DNA from: Setoptus koraiensis
Taxonomy: Eukaryota; Arthropoda
DNA length: 64,000 nt
Assembly: GCA_048013815.1 (NCBI GenBank)
Contig: CM106585.1
Location: 22,072,001-22,136,000 of the forward strand
Direction of reading: 5' to 3'
Below, one piece after another: positions 1 through 12,116 of the stretch; positions within the stretch are counted from its first letter, which is position 1; every line of letters starts with the position of its first letter. The position numbers and the translations under genes are program-made. The notes under the pieces are model-generated. The model was not told the origin of the DNA and made no database searches. It saw only the letters and a list, made by a program, of their open reading frames with translations.

Positions 1-312
1 AGGGTTCTTCACCACTGGCATAGGATCAGCAATCGAATTAGTAAATGAATTAGATGTCGATGGTTGATCTTCTTTGTTTTGCAGGTCGAAATGAGCTTTG
101 ATAGTGTCGGCTCGCTGACCTGCGAATTGCCACCAAGCACCATAGTTATCGAGTTTGGTTTGTTTCCAAACCGCCGATGCCTTTGTTGAAGACGATCTTA
201 CTCTTTTGTTGGTTTTATTTCGTCTGAAATATTCTCCATCGTCATCTGCCCTTTTTAAGGTAGGATCATCTACGAGGCGTATAGTGCTATCTTTTACATC
301 AGAATAATACAT
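1..312 (-). CDS. N-terminal part of an unrecognised protein, runs off the left edge
   Basis: On the minus strand an ATG at 312-310 opens a frame that stays open for 104 codons to the window edge. The peptide starts MYYSDVKDSTIRLVDDPTLK, continues through a basic Ser-rich patch (KRVRSSSTK, about residues 37-45) and then an aromatic segment, NYGAWWQFAGQRADTIKAHF, at about 56-75. Composition is mixed and protein-like, and the frame shows no intron. There is no signal peptide or membrane segment in this part. I do not recognise the family. The gene is partial because the window cuts it. Its start faces GET4 with about 1.5 kb between them, so a shared divergent promoter region is possible but not shown. 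Confidence 0.6.
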   Translation of the reverse strand, partial: MYYSDVKDSTIRLVDDPTLKRADDDGEYFRRNKTNKRVRSSSTKASAVWKQTKLDNYGAWWQFAGQRADTIKAHFDLQNKEDQPSTSNSFTNSIADPMPVVKNP

Positions 313-1860
313 CTCAAGCTACTTGATTGCAATTAATTTAATGTATCGAAAATGCGGTGATAGTATCTCTGGTACAAGGTTAATTAATTCTAATCTTCTT
401 CAGGGTAACGAGGCGAAATTTATATCGATGATTATATAGAGTGCAATAACTAATTTATATATCTATATTACGTAAACTAAACTCAATTCTTTTTATTCCT
501 AAAGTGCATTGAAGTTCTATTACGATTTCAGTTGTGCAATGGCATAGTGAAACACCTTCACCGAGATTCCTCTCAATCTGTCGAGTTGCATAGAAAGCGG
601 AAATGAGATCGAATCTCAGAGAAAAAGTTCGGTCCGGGGCGCCACACTCATCAACCGTTACGGTGGAATGGCGCGAATTTTCAGTACAATTTGAATATCG
701 TTACGCAAGATGCGCAATGGACCAATCTTCGAGTGGAGCTGATGCGCAATTAAAAATGTACTTGCCAATGTATGAAATTACATAGCTGCATATACAGTTT
801 GTTCTCGCTACTCGTACAATAAATTTCCATCAGGTCGACACTATTATTTCTTTGTACTGCAGTATTAGGTGCGATTTGGTTATTTGTATAACAACCAACT
901 ATCGAGCGTAGTGCTTCTTTTGTATAATGAAAAGAATCCATTGCTTGTTAACTAATCTCTTATCATGAGACAACTCAAGAGAGTTGAAACATTCGACAAA
1001 ACACTCAAGGTTCGACCGTGCAATTTTGGAGCGAAGCCAGCGCCTCTCAGGGCAAATTAATTAAACTGCTGTAAGTCTTCGGGAGGAAACTGTTGGAGGC
1101 AAAAAATCCGCACATGGCGGAGCACGCCCATGCTGTGAATCCGCTCATGATTACGCGGAATGCCCACATTCGATTCGTAATAGATTAGAGTCAAGCAGAT
1201 ATAGATCAGAATGATTACAAAAATCCGTTTATCTTTTTGCAGGTCAGATTTTCGTCGGCTGTTTGATTCATCTCAGAGCGATCCAGTAATCAGTTTGATC
1301 TAGATGTTACTACCTGCGATCATTACTGCTTAATGATATTTTGAAGTTTATCAGATTGAAGAACGGTATCTCATCAGCACGGGGTCATTGCTGTCGGCTT
1401 ATGAAGAAGTAAACAGCAAGGTAAAGAGTGTATGATCAAATTTTGTAATAAACAATCTGAAACCGCTTGCCCTTTCATTTCGGAAACCATCGGCATACAC
1501 AGAAAAGAGGGTCTGCCCTACTCACGCATCGACTTATGAGCATGACGCAAAAACCGCACAACCGCTCGGATCGAAATTTGGGGCAGCACCCTTGCCCGTA
1601 CCATTAAAAAAAACAATCATGATGCTGCAGCATATGCAGGACACCTCGCATCTTGCAACGGCGTGAAATGTGTACACAAACAATCACATATTCAATATAG
1701 ACTCGCTCTCGTTAGGACGATCCATTTATAAAACATATGACTAATCTCAGTTGGACCGAAGGATTCTCATGATTAATCATATCTATCTTTGAATATATTT
1801 TATTTCTTATATTCTACCATCGTACTAGTGTAAATTATTATTTTCTAGGCAGAGGAAAAC
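313..1860. other. Intergenic spacer upstream of GET4
   Basis: No convincing coding sequence. The short open frames around 603-941 have no protein-like composition. A pyrimidine-rich stretch ending in TTTTCTAG at about 1840-1849 looks like a 3' splice site just before the GET4 ATG, so at least one non-coding 5' exon of GET4 probably lies in this spacer. A TATAAA-like sequence sits near 1727, but I could not link it to a start site. Confidence 0.5.
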
Positions 1861-2988
1861 ATGGAGCACGCTCTGTTCAAGGAGATAGACCGTTGTATAG
1901 AAACTCTGGGTTCGTCTAGGCTTCTAAATAAATTGAAGCAGACATTTGTCAACAAGCAATATTATGAAGCCCATCAAATATTCAAAACTATGTTCTTTCG
2001 TTTTGCCACATCCGAGGAAAAATTAATTGTTTTAGAGTCTCTATTATTTGAGGGATCATTACTGCTGCTACGACTAAATGAACATCAGTCAGGCCAAGAT
2101 GTTGCCAATCTGTATATTGAGGCCTGTGCAAAAATTTTATCGAATGATAGGAGACAATCAAATGATAGGACTAAAGATGTTTGTATAAGTAAAAATGTTA
2201 CCATTATTGCCAAGGAACTTCCAACAAATACAGAACTAGGACTACAGAGGTTTATTTCCGACTTGTTCAAAACTCTAACGCCTAAACACATTAACAATGA
2301 TATATTGCACCAATATCTGGCTATTTTCTTCTGGAAAGACAAAAGAGACTACGTCAACAGCAGATATCATTTTATGCATTCAGCCGATATAAAGGAGAAA
2401 AATCAGGCACCCATTTGCACCGATATGTTGATAGAATATCATCTCAGTCTCGGATATTTATCAGAATCAGATTTATTTATTGCACAATTCATTCTTCAGC
2501 TGTTGTGCCTTCGTCAATCCACTAATGCCAAGAAAACAAATCACAGTATGGCCTCTATACCTGGAACAAGCACTGACTTCAAGAATTATGCCGAAAGAAT
2601 ATTCTACACCTATACTAAAGATCACCCGGATATCAGGCGGACCGAGAGTCCGTTTTCACAGCCTCTATTGAATTTCGTATCTTTCTTGCTTTCAATTTTA
2701 GACACTAAAGACGCACAGACATTTAAGGCTTTGCGCGATATTTACGTGGTTAGTTTAAACAGGGATCCCAACTATTTCGACTATCTAACGCGCATTGGAA
2801 CGATTTATTTCGATATTGCTGATCGTGCGCAACAACGTCAAGGAGGTTTGTTCGGTAACTTGTTACAATCATTATTAGATGATAACGATGATGAAAGTGT
2901 CGACTCCAGTGATAATCCCGATCTTCAATCCGATTCACGCTCAATAGACACCACATGTCTCCAATCTCAGGATGATGAATTAGATTGA
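1861..2988 (+). CDS. GET4: Golgi-to-ER traffic protein 4 homologue
   Basis: One exon encodes 375 residues, somewhat longer than human GET4 (327). GET4 belongs to the cytosolic GET4-UBL4A-BAG6 complex, which passes tail-anchored membrane proteins from ribosomes to the targeting ATPase GET3. Family signatures are seen in order: NKQYYEAHQIFKTMFFRF near residue 30, SRYHFMHSAD near 165, the DMLIEYHLSLGY block near 185, FIAQFILQLLCLRQ near 205, PLLNFVSFLLSIL near 265 and GGLFGNLLQSLL near the acidic C-terminus. The protein is all-helical as expected for the TPR-like solenoid. The extra length is insertions near residues 100-125 and 220-240 and the Asp/Ser-rich tail. The ATG lies 11 bases after a good 3' splice site, so the 5' UTR is probably spliced while the coding part is intronless. 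Confidence 0.93.
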   Translation: MEHALFKEIDRCIETLGSSRLLNKLKQTFVNKQYYEAHQIFKTMFFRFATSEEKLIVLESLLFEGSLLLLRLNEHQSGQDVANLYIEACAKILSNDRRQSNDRTKDVCISKNVTIIAKELPTNTELGLQRFISDLFKTLTPKHINNDILHQYLAIFFWKDKRDYVNSRYHFMHSADIKEKNQAPICTDMLIEYHLSLGYLSESDLFIAQFILQLLCLRQSTNAKKTNHSMASIPGTSTDFKNYAERIFYTYTKDHPDIRRTESPFSQPLLNFVSFLLSILDTKDAQTFKALRDIYVVSLNRDPNYFDYLTRIGTIYFDIADRAQQRQGGLFGNLLQSLLDDNDDESVDSSDNPDLQSDSRSIDTTCLQSQDDELD

Positions 2989-4880
2989 TTTATTCCACAA
3001 TGAGCTATCATCAAAATCGACACGTTAAGCGCAAGCAACTTGTGTGTAACAATCCCTTCATTATTGATAGATTTTGTTAAAATTGTTACAAATGCAGAAG
3101 TTTGATAAATAGTCGACTGAAGGATTCAATAAAAAAAAGACTCGAATTTTCTTTAGCTAGCTATTCACGAAAGCCACTCAAACTATGTTTCAAGTTTTCA
3201 TAAGATTCTCACAACTAGTGCACAATTCTTACCTTCTTACCAACGACAATATCGCATTATATTCTTATTACCACGATAACCATGATGTTGACGTAAGAGT
3301 TGAATATGCATGTTGCAAGTGACTGAGGTTTTCAGTGACGATCGAATCATTTACACATCTATATCGAGTATCAACTCAGTATTCTCTGAGTAGTGCATAG
3401 GTAATCTAGGAGACAAAATGTAGATCTCACAATTCAAAAGAAATTAACAAGAGGTAGGTGATTGATTACATAGTAATCAGTAGATCTTAATGATTGGAAG
3501 AGGCCGAAATTTCGATCGAGAGGTGGGAGAATCACCTGCCCCGATCGCTAGCAAAGTTTGAAGAGAGCGCGTGTGTTGCAGCTCACGTTTTGCGCATCCT
3601 GACAGCGCATGAGGATAGGATTCGTTTAAAAGGAACTAGCATGTCGTATAAAAAGGTTCATGCATTACAGTCGCTCTGGTCACTGCTGCCGGTCAGTGTC
3701 TTCATCCGGATTGGTTCCGTTGAATAATAAAAACTGGACCTAAATATGTAGCTAGATACAATATATGGGCCTCTTCTGGTCAACAAAAGCATACACAAGT
3801 TTAAAACAGCATGAGAGGCAAGACAATAATAGGCGCTAATAATAAGCCACTTGTAACAATCACAAGATGAAAGAAAAGTGAAACCCTCCCATACACCGTG
3901 CTAATCTCGCATCCCCTAGCATGGAACCTCGATGTCTTCAACCTATCGAAATCAATAGTCCAGATCGGTATCGATAGAAAATTATCTGAAGCCTCTGATG
4001 AAATGATGAACCTAGGATTTTGATAGGAATTGCCGTCTGATAATTGCTGACGAATAATCCTCTTAGACTGATCATCAAGCTTCAAAGATATTTTCCTATC
4101 TTATCCTGGAATATACAAATGATCGCGCGAATTCTATCTTCTTCATTATGACTCTTGCCCTGTAATGACCTTCCATTTCATCGTATGACCCAAAGCTTCG
4201 TTCAATAGTAAATATCGGAATTAGTGACCAGATTGGTCGAGCCATTACATGCTCGTATATTAAGAATATCTCGTTTGGTCAATATATTGGTGAGCTTTCT
4301 CGGCACATTAATTTCCGACTCTAGCCACTCATTCATTATATCAAGGGTCAATGATCTCGATGTTTTCAGAACTTGTTGCTACAGATATTCAATATCTGAT
4401 CCAAGTTCATCAGCGAGGTTGCATCTTCTGTGGACATGTACACTGATGGCAATGCACCTTGTACTGAAGCACGTTAGGGGATAGATTTCGAGATTGTTGT
4501 TTCAAGGCCTGGAAAGTTGTTCGTTTAGTTTTTTTGCGGTTTCTCTGTTGCTTCTATGACCATAGTGAACAAATAATTGATGTAAGAGTTCAAGACCACT
4601 ATTCATTTGGATAAAGGGTTGAACTCTCGTGACTCAGCCCCCAAAGGAAATGTCGTCCATGTTCGCTCCTTTTGTGTCTTATAAATATGTATATCTTAAC
4701 GAATTATGAAATATTCTGCTCTGTTCTAATCTAGCAGTCTACTTGAGTGTTGATCAGTGAATCATCAAGAAGATATCCGAAACTTTGATGAAAGTCACAG
4801 AGTTTCAATTGTCATTCAAGCAACATCGAAGCCAGTCCATTCAATCATATCGTAATATGAATCAAAACACTTCTAGAAGA
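2989..4880. other. Intergenic spacer between GET4 and the Cys-rich gene
   Basis: Contains the GET4 3' UTR and about 1.6 kb of unique-looking AT-rich sequence. Short frames at 3494-3727, 3801-4085 and 4224-4484 lack homology I recognise and show no codon structure. No repeat family or element end was seen. Confidence 0.5.
3128..3133 (+). terminator. Polyadenylation signal of GET4
   Basis: AATAAA in an A-rich run about 140 bases after the GET4 stop codon. Confidence 0.6.
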
Positions 4881-5846
4881 ATGTCTGCAAACAGATTATT
4901 CGTACTATCTATCATATCTGGTAAGTTTTTATCTTTTCAGAAGAGTCACAGAAAGAAAGACTGTTATTAATACCTGAATAACTCTAATCTGTGATGTCGA
5001 ACATTAGCGCTTTTCTTTCTATATATAAGCGCACAAAATCAGCAAATATTAGCAGCAAATGTGACTCCAAAATCAGCGGCAAGTGATAACAAAACTTCAG
5101 AGCCATCATGCCACTTAAGGGAGATGGATTTGTGCTTGGCTTCAGTGGCTATATTCACTCAAAATCAAAATGGGCACCCAATTAACGAGGCCGAAATCAA
5201 TAGGCAGTGTAAGATTCTAAATGAAACAGAAAGTTGTATATCTAATTTCACTAGTCGTTGCTTGACAGACCACCAAGCGCAATTAGTGGACATGTTTGCG
5301 CACGGAAGTCTAGATAGTATCAGAGAGTTTTGCAAGCCACACTCAAAATTGAGAACTCTTTATCTCAAACACGGCACCTGTGTCAATGCTCAAAACAAAG
5401 CTCAGAAGTTGTGCATCAGAGATTTCCAGTCATCATTGGAAAAAATGTCCGACATGAAAGAGTGGACAGATAGACCGAAGCTAAGCTGTTGGTAAGTTTT
5501 TTTTTTATGAAACTATCACCAAATTTTGTAAACCATGGCTTTTCGCATCTATGGTGTTAACCATATTTTTCTTTGATTTAACGATTTATCCAAATACAGT
5601 GCCTACAATAGACTACAAGCTTGTATTCACGATGCTGTCGAACCAAAATGTGGCGCCGAAGCCATGGAAGTGGCTCAATCATTCACGAAGGCGACATTTT
5701 CTCGCATACCGAAAGTTATTTGTGCAAAATACGAGCACAACGGGAAGCAATGTGCATCCTTGCTACCACCAGCAGGAACCGTGCCAAAGGGTGCCAAATC
5801 ACATTCAGTAATGTCAAAGATATTCTCTACTTACTCAAACAGTTGA
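4881..5846 (+). CDS. Secreted cysteine-rich protein, 27-kDa haemolymph glycoprotein-like
   Basis: Reconstructed from three exons, 4881-4920, 5053-5491 and 5600-5846, giving 241 residues. Donors are GTAAGT/GTAAG and the phases (1, then 2) agree. The first exon encodes a short hydrophobic leader (MSANRLFVLSIIS) and the protein continues AANVTPKSAASDN. An in-frame upstream ATG at 4858 would lengthen the N-terminus. The mature part has about sixteen cysteines in widely spaced positions, including CHLREMDLC, CLTDHQ, CCAYNRLQAC and PKCGAEAM, and several NxS/T sites. This pattern resembles the arthropod 27-kDa haemolymph glycoprotein-like (DUF1397-type) secreted proteins; that assignment is from memory of the cysteine layout and is moderate only. 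Function in that family is not established. It probably acts extracellularly. AATAAA follows at 5938. Confidence 0.75.
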
Positions 5847-6919
5847 GCATCTGAGAACTAACCACCATATCTGGTATAATTAGTGAGTATTGTCTACATT
5901 TAAGATTGCTCGCTAACAATGCATAAAGAAATTGACCAATAAATATATCATATTGTAAATTCAGTTGAATTTAGTCAGTTGTTGGGCCCGTCCTCGTTAT
6001 GGCTGTATTAATAGTTTAGTCCGCTGCTGAATTTTCTCTTTTTAGCTATTGTGCAATAGACGCGACGAATAGCATCTAGTATCGAGCAATTGATCGCATG
6101 ATCTAGATTCTAGATGGCGCCAAATGTAATCCTGTCGTAAATGCAAAGTTGTCCTATCGGATTGTTCTATCATTTAGTGCGCGGGTATGCATCATCGAAC
6201 ATGAGATGTAATTCGACACCCACCAACCACTAATTAATATGGTACGATGAAACGGGCTTAACTTTATACAATTTGCGATTTGTCTAGGAATTTGAGGAGT
6301 GAAGCGCGAGAGTATGTGTTTCGCAATGAATGTGAGAGCTGTGCTCATTTTATCGAATCACAGATTATTCTTCTCTTATCCAATTTGACTTGCCGCAGCT
6401 CATATTATATGGCGAGGGCATGAAGCTACAAGACACACAGTGCGTTCTACAAACTTCATGAGCGCGGTGTGCGTAATTATTAGCCTATAATAGTGCTATG
6501 CGCTGCAGTGTATTATACATGAACAAGTGTGGCCTATAATAATAGAATAATTGGACCATTGTGCGCAGGGGCAAAAGCGCTTCAACAAGGATTTGTGCGC
6601 GCGTGTGTGCAGTGTTGAAGTTCAGACAAAAAGAAAAACAGACAGTTGCAGAAAATCGACTACCCAAAAGGCATGGCAACCATTTCAAGGATCGAATTTA
6701 TGCGCAGTAAGTGTTGAAATATAAATTCTAGCCATGATATAATAGTGCACTGTGCAAGATTGTGGTATTCGTTCAACGTATCGTAATGAGTGTCCAGTTT
6801 TTATCGTATTATTTCTGTACACAATTCAGATGAGATCCAGATAGAACCGATCAGTTATTGTTGTTTATATTATCATTATTATTATTATTACTAGAAAATT
6901 ATTATCGTTCGTGTTGAGC
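5847..6919. other. Upstream region of the forkhead gene
   Basis: Holds the 3' UTR of the Cys-rich gene and the presumed promoter and 5' UTR of the forkhead gene. Short minus frames at 6154-6348 and 6485-6688 are not protein-like. An ATT trinucleotide run lies near 6872-6892. Confidence 0.45.
5938..5943 (+). terminator. Polyadenylation signal of the Cys-rich secreted protein gene
   Basis: AATAAA, 92 bases after the stop codon at 5846. Confidence 0.65.
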
Positions 6920-9148
6920 ATGGAGCACAAAATGTACAATCAGCATCACCAGCAAGTGCTGGCGCACACCCAACAAGCCGCACAACTCCAGCAACACCAA
7001 CAACAGCAATATCAACAAATTGACCAGATTAGTTTTGAAGAACAATCGGTGAACATTATGGATACGAGTCACATTCACGATTCAACAGCAACGGCCACAG
7101 CAACAACAACAACAACAACCGAGCAATATCAAGTGGAGCACACGGTGCCAAACGGTCAAGTCAACCAGCCAATATCCTATCATATGGAATCAGCCCGTCA
7201 TCAGATAGTGGCGCCTCACACAACCGCCGCACCGCCAGCCCAACAACAGTATCATCAGTATGCCAACCATCAACAAAGTAACAACACTAACCAAATCTTA
7301 CGAGTTGCGGTCAATCAAATTCCGCCCGATGCGGTAGATCACGATGAGGAGCTCGTCGCTAGAGATTTTGGGCCCGATTTTAATTTATTAGAGTTTCATC
7401 TAAATTATGACCCCAGTAAAAACAGCACAAGCGCCAACGGCTTACCGGTTACAGCACCCGAAAACCATTACACAGAATACTCTAATTATCTACCTAATCA
7501 AACTAGCCACCATCAGCATCTTCAATTTAGATCACCGGTAACCAATGAACGATTCGCCAGCAACGACATTCATAACAGTCATCTAGACCATCACTACGCC
7601 AGCCATCACAATCACTATAGTCAGCACGACCATCATCATCACAATAATCAACACAATCATCATCTCGGACAGCAGCAACAGCAGCAGCTGTATTGTAATG
7701 ATCGCCATCAGCATCATCATCAACAACAACAGGTGCCTCTATTGAATTCACAACAAGATCAACATCAATATCAATCACACAATCAGTTTGCTGAACCAGA
7801 TCTTGCCAACATAGATTCAACGAATGCTCAACTATTGCAACAACATCATCATTATCCACACCATATTGACCAGCATGATCAAGGCGAACAGTTGTGTCAA
7901 GCGTCACAACAAGTTTTGTATAATAGCTGCCATCAGCAAACCACAACAACCACAGCAATTTTGTCACAACCTCACCAAGTAATGATGCACCCTGATTCTC
8001 ATTATATGCAACAACAGCAACAAAGAGCATACAATCAAGAGCAATCAGCAACACTTCAATCTGCCCCTAATATCACTATTGATTCTCTAGATACCGATGA
8101 AAAAATACCAATTGTTGGCGACACTATCACATCGACAGAGTTAATATCCTCCTGGCCAACAGACCATCATCAACATCATGACCACCGTCATCATATGACA
8201 CCAACTAATCAATCACAGAATAGTACGAGTAATCATAATGGTAATGCTCACAATGTTGTTGAAATGAAACCAGCAACCCAGGCCAATAATACCAATAATA
8301 GTAGAGATAGTTGTTCAACAACAGTAAACTCAAATAGTCACAATTACCATTATATTCATCAACATCATTTTAATAGTGCTAATCAAAAGCCACCATTCTC
8401 ATACATAGCCTTGATTGCATTAGCTATACAAAGCACTGAGGATAAGAAGATCACGTTGAGTGGCATCTATAAATTTATCATGGATAAATTTCCCTATTTC
8501 AGAGAACAAAAACAAGGCTGGCAAAACAGTATAAGGCACAATCTATCATTGAATGAGTGCTTCATAAAAGTGGTCCGCAACGACAAGACCAAATCCGGCA
8601 AGGGTGAGTAGTTGAATATCTTCTACTGAATATTCAAGTATCTATATGATGGGTGTTGGATTTCTAGAAACAGACTACTTTTGTAGATTTGAAGCACATT
8701 TTCGCAGACAGTATCCATGCTTGCGGGAGTATCTATGAGAGCCCTTTCTCCTCTAACTCCTTCAACTTATTCGACTCCTCTTGAAATCCTCATTTCTACT
8801 AGTGCTAAGAATCTGCTCTCTTTATTCTCCGTTGTGAACCATTATCTGGACTTGAATTAATGGTGCACAACCCGTTCACTCGTCATAGATGATTCATTTT
8901 TCATTTTATTGCTGTTGCTGCTTCATCACAGTCAATGTAAAGTGCACACCAAATGTATACTGTGCACTACTGTTTGATGGTACATGTAGCTTATAATAAT
9001 TGGTTGTCGTGGCATCGAGAATAGAATCAAATTGTTTTTCATGGAACAATGCAAGCAATCGTAATTATTATTATCACATATCAAATTGTTCATTAACCAA
9101 CTAACTAACTGACTGCAACACTCACTAACTAACCAACCAACTAACCAT

Positions 9149-9223
<75 letters not shown>

Positions 9224-10896
9224 TGCAGAGAGAAAGTTTTATAATTAATTTGTCTGAGCGCTTCTGAGAGAAAAGAGAGCTGCAGAAAGAGCTAACGAAG
9301 CCAACAATTTTAAGTTTTTCTTTCAACGTCAGCTCCAGTTGAGCTAAGTTACTTTAAATCATCAAGTTCACTAGCTTATACATCGGGTTAATCTAATGAT
9401 ACGCTCCCTGATTCTGATGATCATCGAGTTGTCGGTATTGTTTGTGTAGAAGTAAGCGTTTTTCTAGAGCGAATGGGTAATAAGAGGAGAAAGAATATTA
9501 ATTTATCGCTGTTTCAAATAACCTGTGCTTGTCACTAGGCTACTGTTTGACGCACGGTGTCGATTCGTTGCACATTCAATGGTGGCTTCAAAAGATCCAC
9601 ACATGTTCAGTCACAAGGTCAACATTTGTTCAATTGTAATGTGACTTTTAATAAATCACCATTTTATACACTTCATCCATGTGGTTATAAAGAAACACTA
9701 AGCGAAAACAATGAAACAACACTCGAGTTTTTCAATTGAAATCGCTCGCTGAATGCCCCTGACTCTTTTACTCAATACGTAAGAGCATTACAAATCCTTC
9801 GTTCAGCATGTACTTGTTTTTGTTATTGCATTTCATTTGTTTCAGACTGCAATCTTAACACTTATTAATAGCTACATAGACACTTACATTATTGTCCAAT
9901 GAAGATGATGGGGTAATATTTGAGGTTTATAGCGAGGCAAAGAGGAGCTCGAGGCAAAACAATCAAATGAATTCCTCCCTAAGGTGGTCGATAAAGGTCG
10001 CTCCTCTTAGTAATGACACCATCGCCATTGGAGGGCCAAATGTGTGATACATTCTATGATTCCCGATCAGATTGTTGGATCAGTCGGTAGTATTTTTAAT
10101 TTCCTGTTCCTGTTCGTGTTGTGTGTATAGATGGCATATCTGAAAAATATTGCAATGCCGTTGTCATACGACAGACCTATCAGATCTATAATTATAAGTG
10201 GCAAACGCATACCTGTTATTTTCGGCCGGTATTACGGGCATCAAATAGATCTCTAGATGGCTCAATTCTATCAATAGTTGTTTCTCCCAAGTGACCTATA
10301 ACGGTCTTTGAAATGAATCTGCTCTTGCCCTGCTCCAATAATCAGGTAGCTCTTCTTATGAATCCTATTAGATATATATAATATATGCTGACTAGTGCCT
10401 CGTCATTTGTTTAATTTTCTTCACACAACCAACTATAGGTGCCTATTGGACACTGGAACCAAGTAGCCTGGACATGTTTGATAATGGTAGCTTCTTGCGC
10501 CGAAGACGACGATTTAAAAAGAAAGAACCAATTATAGGCGCCACAACAAAACTAACTGATGCCCTTAAATGTTTGACTCAACTTGAGGTGACACAAACAA
10601 AAACTCAATCACCACCTCCTACACTACCATTACCACCTCCACCACCATTGGCTCCATACACAAATGCAAACACTAATAATAGCAAAAAAACTAATCATTT
10701 GTCAAATGGTAGTTGTAATAGTAATAGCAACAGTAGTAGCAACAACAGCAATAGTAGTATTAGTAGTAGTAGCAATGGCAGCGGAGGTGTTAGTAGGAGC
10801 AGTAGAAATAGTAGGAATATAAGGAATAGTTGTCAAGGCAATATCGGCAACGCCAATTTACATCGTATGTCCAATTGCTCACTACCGATGACATAA
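6920..10896 (+). CDS. FoxC-like (crocodile-type) forkhead transcription factor
   Basis: Two exons, 6920-8603 and 10439-10896 (phase 1, donor GTGAGT, acceptor AACTATAG), give 713 residues. The forkhead domain starts at residue 490 ([15 protein letters not shown]), runs through the recognition-helix segment [15 protein letters not shown] and, after the intron, ends [20 protein letters not shown] followed by RRRRRFKKK. The NECF block and the RRRRRFKKK wing are typical of FoxC/crocodile, so FoxC is the best guess; FoxD/FoxL1 remain possible. It should bind DNA in the nucleus and regulate development. About 490 residues before the domain are rich in Gln, His and Asn; the 130 residues after it are Pro- then Ser/Asn-rich and lack any conserved motif I know. 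The GTG at 6911 in the same frame is unlikely to be the start. The ATG at 6920 begins [12 protein letters not shown]. Confidence 0.88.
8604..10438 (+). other. Intron inside the forkhead box
   Basis: 1835-base intron splitting the Gly codon of KSGKG/AYW within wing 1 of the forkhead domain. It contains ACTAACT/AACCAACT short tandem repeats near 9090-9147 and the long AG microsatellite. No other gene seen in it. Confidence 0.85.
9151..9220. repeat. (AG)35 dinucleotide microsatellite
   Basis: Uninterrupted AG for 70 bases inside the forkhead intron, flanked on the left by degenerate ACTAACC repeats. On the transcript this is a purine-only stretch. Confidence 0.95.
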
Positions 10897-10920
10897 TGAG
10901 ATTATAAAAAAATTGATGAT

Positions 10921-10926
10921 AATAAA
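10921..10926 (+). terminator. Polyadenylation signal of the forkhead gene
   Basis: AATAAA only 25 bases after the stop codon, implying a very short 3' UTR if used. Confidence 0.55.
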
Positions 10927-11912
10927 CAATATAGCTCTATACTCGTATAAAACTATACAGTGTTGTTTATATCAATGAGTATTAGTCTATTCATATTGGG
11001 CCAACTAATTATATATAGTGGGGGCAACGCACACAAACGATCAATTCAATTGCCCCACAACCATCATGTATTGCACACACGAATCTCTTGTTACACACTC
11101 ATAACTTGAGCATCAAATGTCAACGAGGCAATTATTGACAGATATCGATGATGATCTGTTAAATGGTACGACAGCTAAATTTAAAATCAATTCTTAAGCC
11201 TCTGCCATTTCGTAGTGGAGTCTCTCATCGTGTCGGTTTGAGCTTCACTAGCACCGAGAAATTTGGATCTGCTTAGTATCTCAAACAAGGATGTTGGTTG
11301 AAGCTGTTGAGTAATTGGAATGATGATAATGTGTGGTAGATTACATGCATTTATATCAAGTGTCAAGTTGTTTGTTCTATGGCTTGTTTATATCAAGATC
11401 TTGACGCGCGTTTTCCGTCATTACGACGACGGCGGAAAACGCTCAATTGTAAATGGATTTGTCGCTGTGGCTCTACTAAATCCTGCTAGTTATACATCAT
11501 CAAAGAAGAAAGAAGACAAGTTCAAGAGAAGATGGCTATATAAAATGATAGCAGAGATGACAAATGATTAAAACATTGCTCGTAAAACAAATTGTTAGCA
11601 GCATTGCTCCTTATGTGTCATATGAGTGTGGCACCACAATTTGCATAAAAGCGCTCTCTTTAGCTAGCAAAGAGCCAACTTTTCTAGGCCGCTCGAGCTT
11701 CATATATGAATGGTTATATCATGAAATAGATTATCGAACCAAAGAGAGGACATACGAGACATGATTCAACACATGATGTCTATTTCTGCTAATTATATCG
11801 GAAAATTTCATGATGTGTGTCCATAGACGTCGCGCGTCACAAAAGTAGTCATTGTCGTCATATCGTAAACATTATTCTTGAAGAGAGAATTATAAGAATT
11901 ATCCACTTACAC

Positions 11913-12116
11913 TCAACATCTCTTACAAGCAATATAAGCTAGCATACCACCAGCATAGTGGTCCTCGAAGAAAACTAAATGCAAATTATCATTCATTCCA
12001 GCGGCTGGATTGCATTGATAGGCGCACATTGAGATATCGCATAATGCAAATACCACATTGGGCATCCTGGCCGCTCGCATTAAATTGTTGCCGGGATCGA
12101 GCAATAGATAGTTGAG
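11913..12116 (-). CDS. Possible orphan exon of an unrecognised protein
   Basis: On the minus strand a pyrimidine tract and CAG (12117-12135) precede an open frame that looks like real protein: LNYLLLDPGNNLMRAARMPN, then a Cys-containing segment (ALCDISMCAYQCNPAAG), then NDNLHLVFFEDHYAGGMLAY. It either ends at the TGA at 11915-11913 or splices out through a GTAAGA at 11926-11921, making a 190-base internal exon. I found no upstream or downstream partner exon and do not recognise the family. It could be an exon of a gene whose other parts are far away, a gene relic, or a chance frame. Confidence 0.3.
   Translation of the reverse strand, partial: LNYLLLDPGNNLMRAARMPNVVFALCDISMCAYQCNPAAGMNDNLHLVFFEDHYAGGMLAYIACKRC

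Noticed and set aside
7527-8054. 175-codon minus-strand frame inside the forkhead exon
   Set aside because: Antisense of the CAT/CAA-rich (His/Gln) region, giving Asp/Val repeats. A shadow of the real frame.
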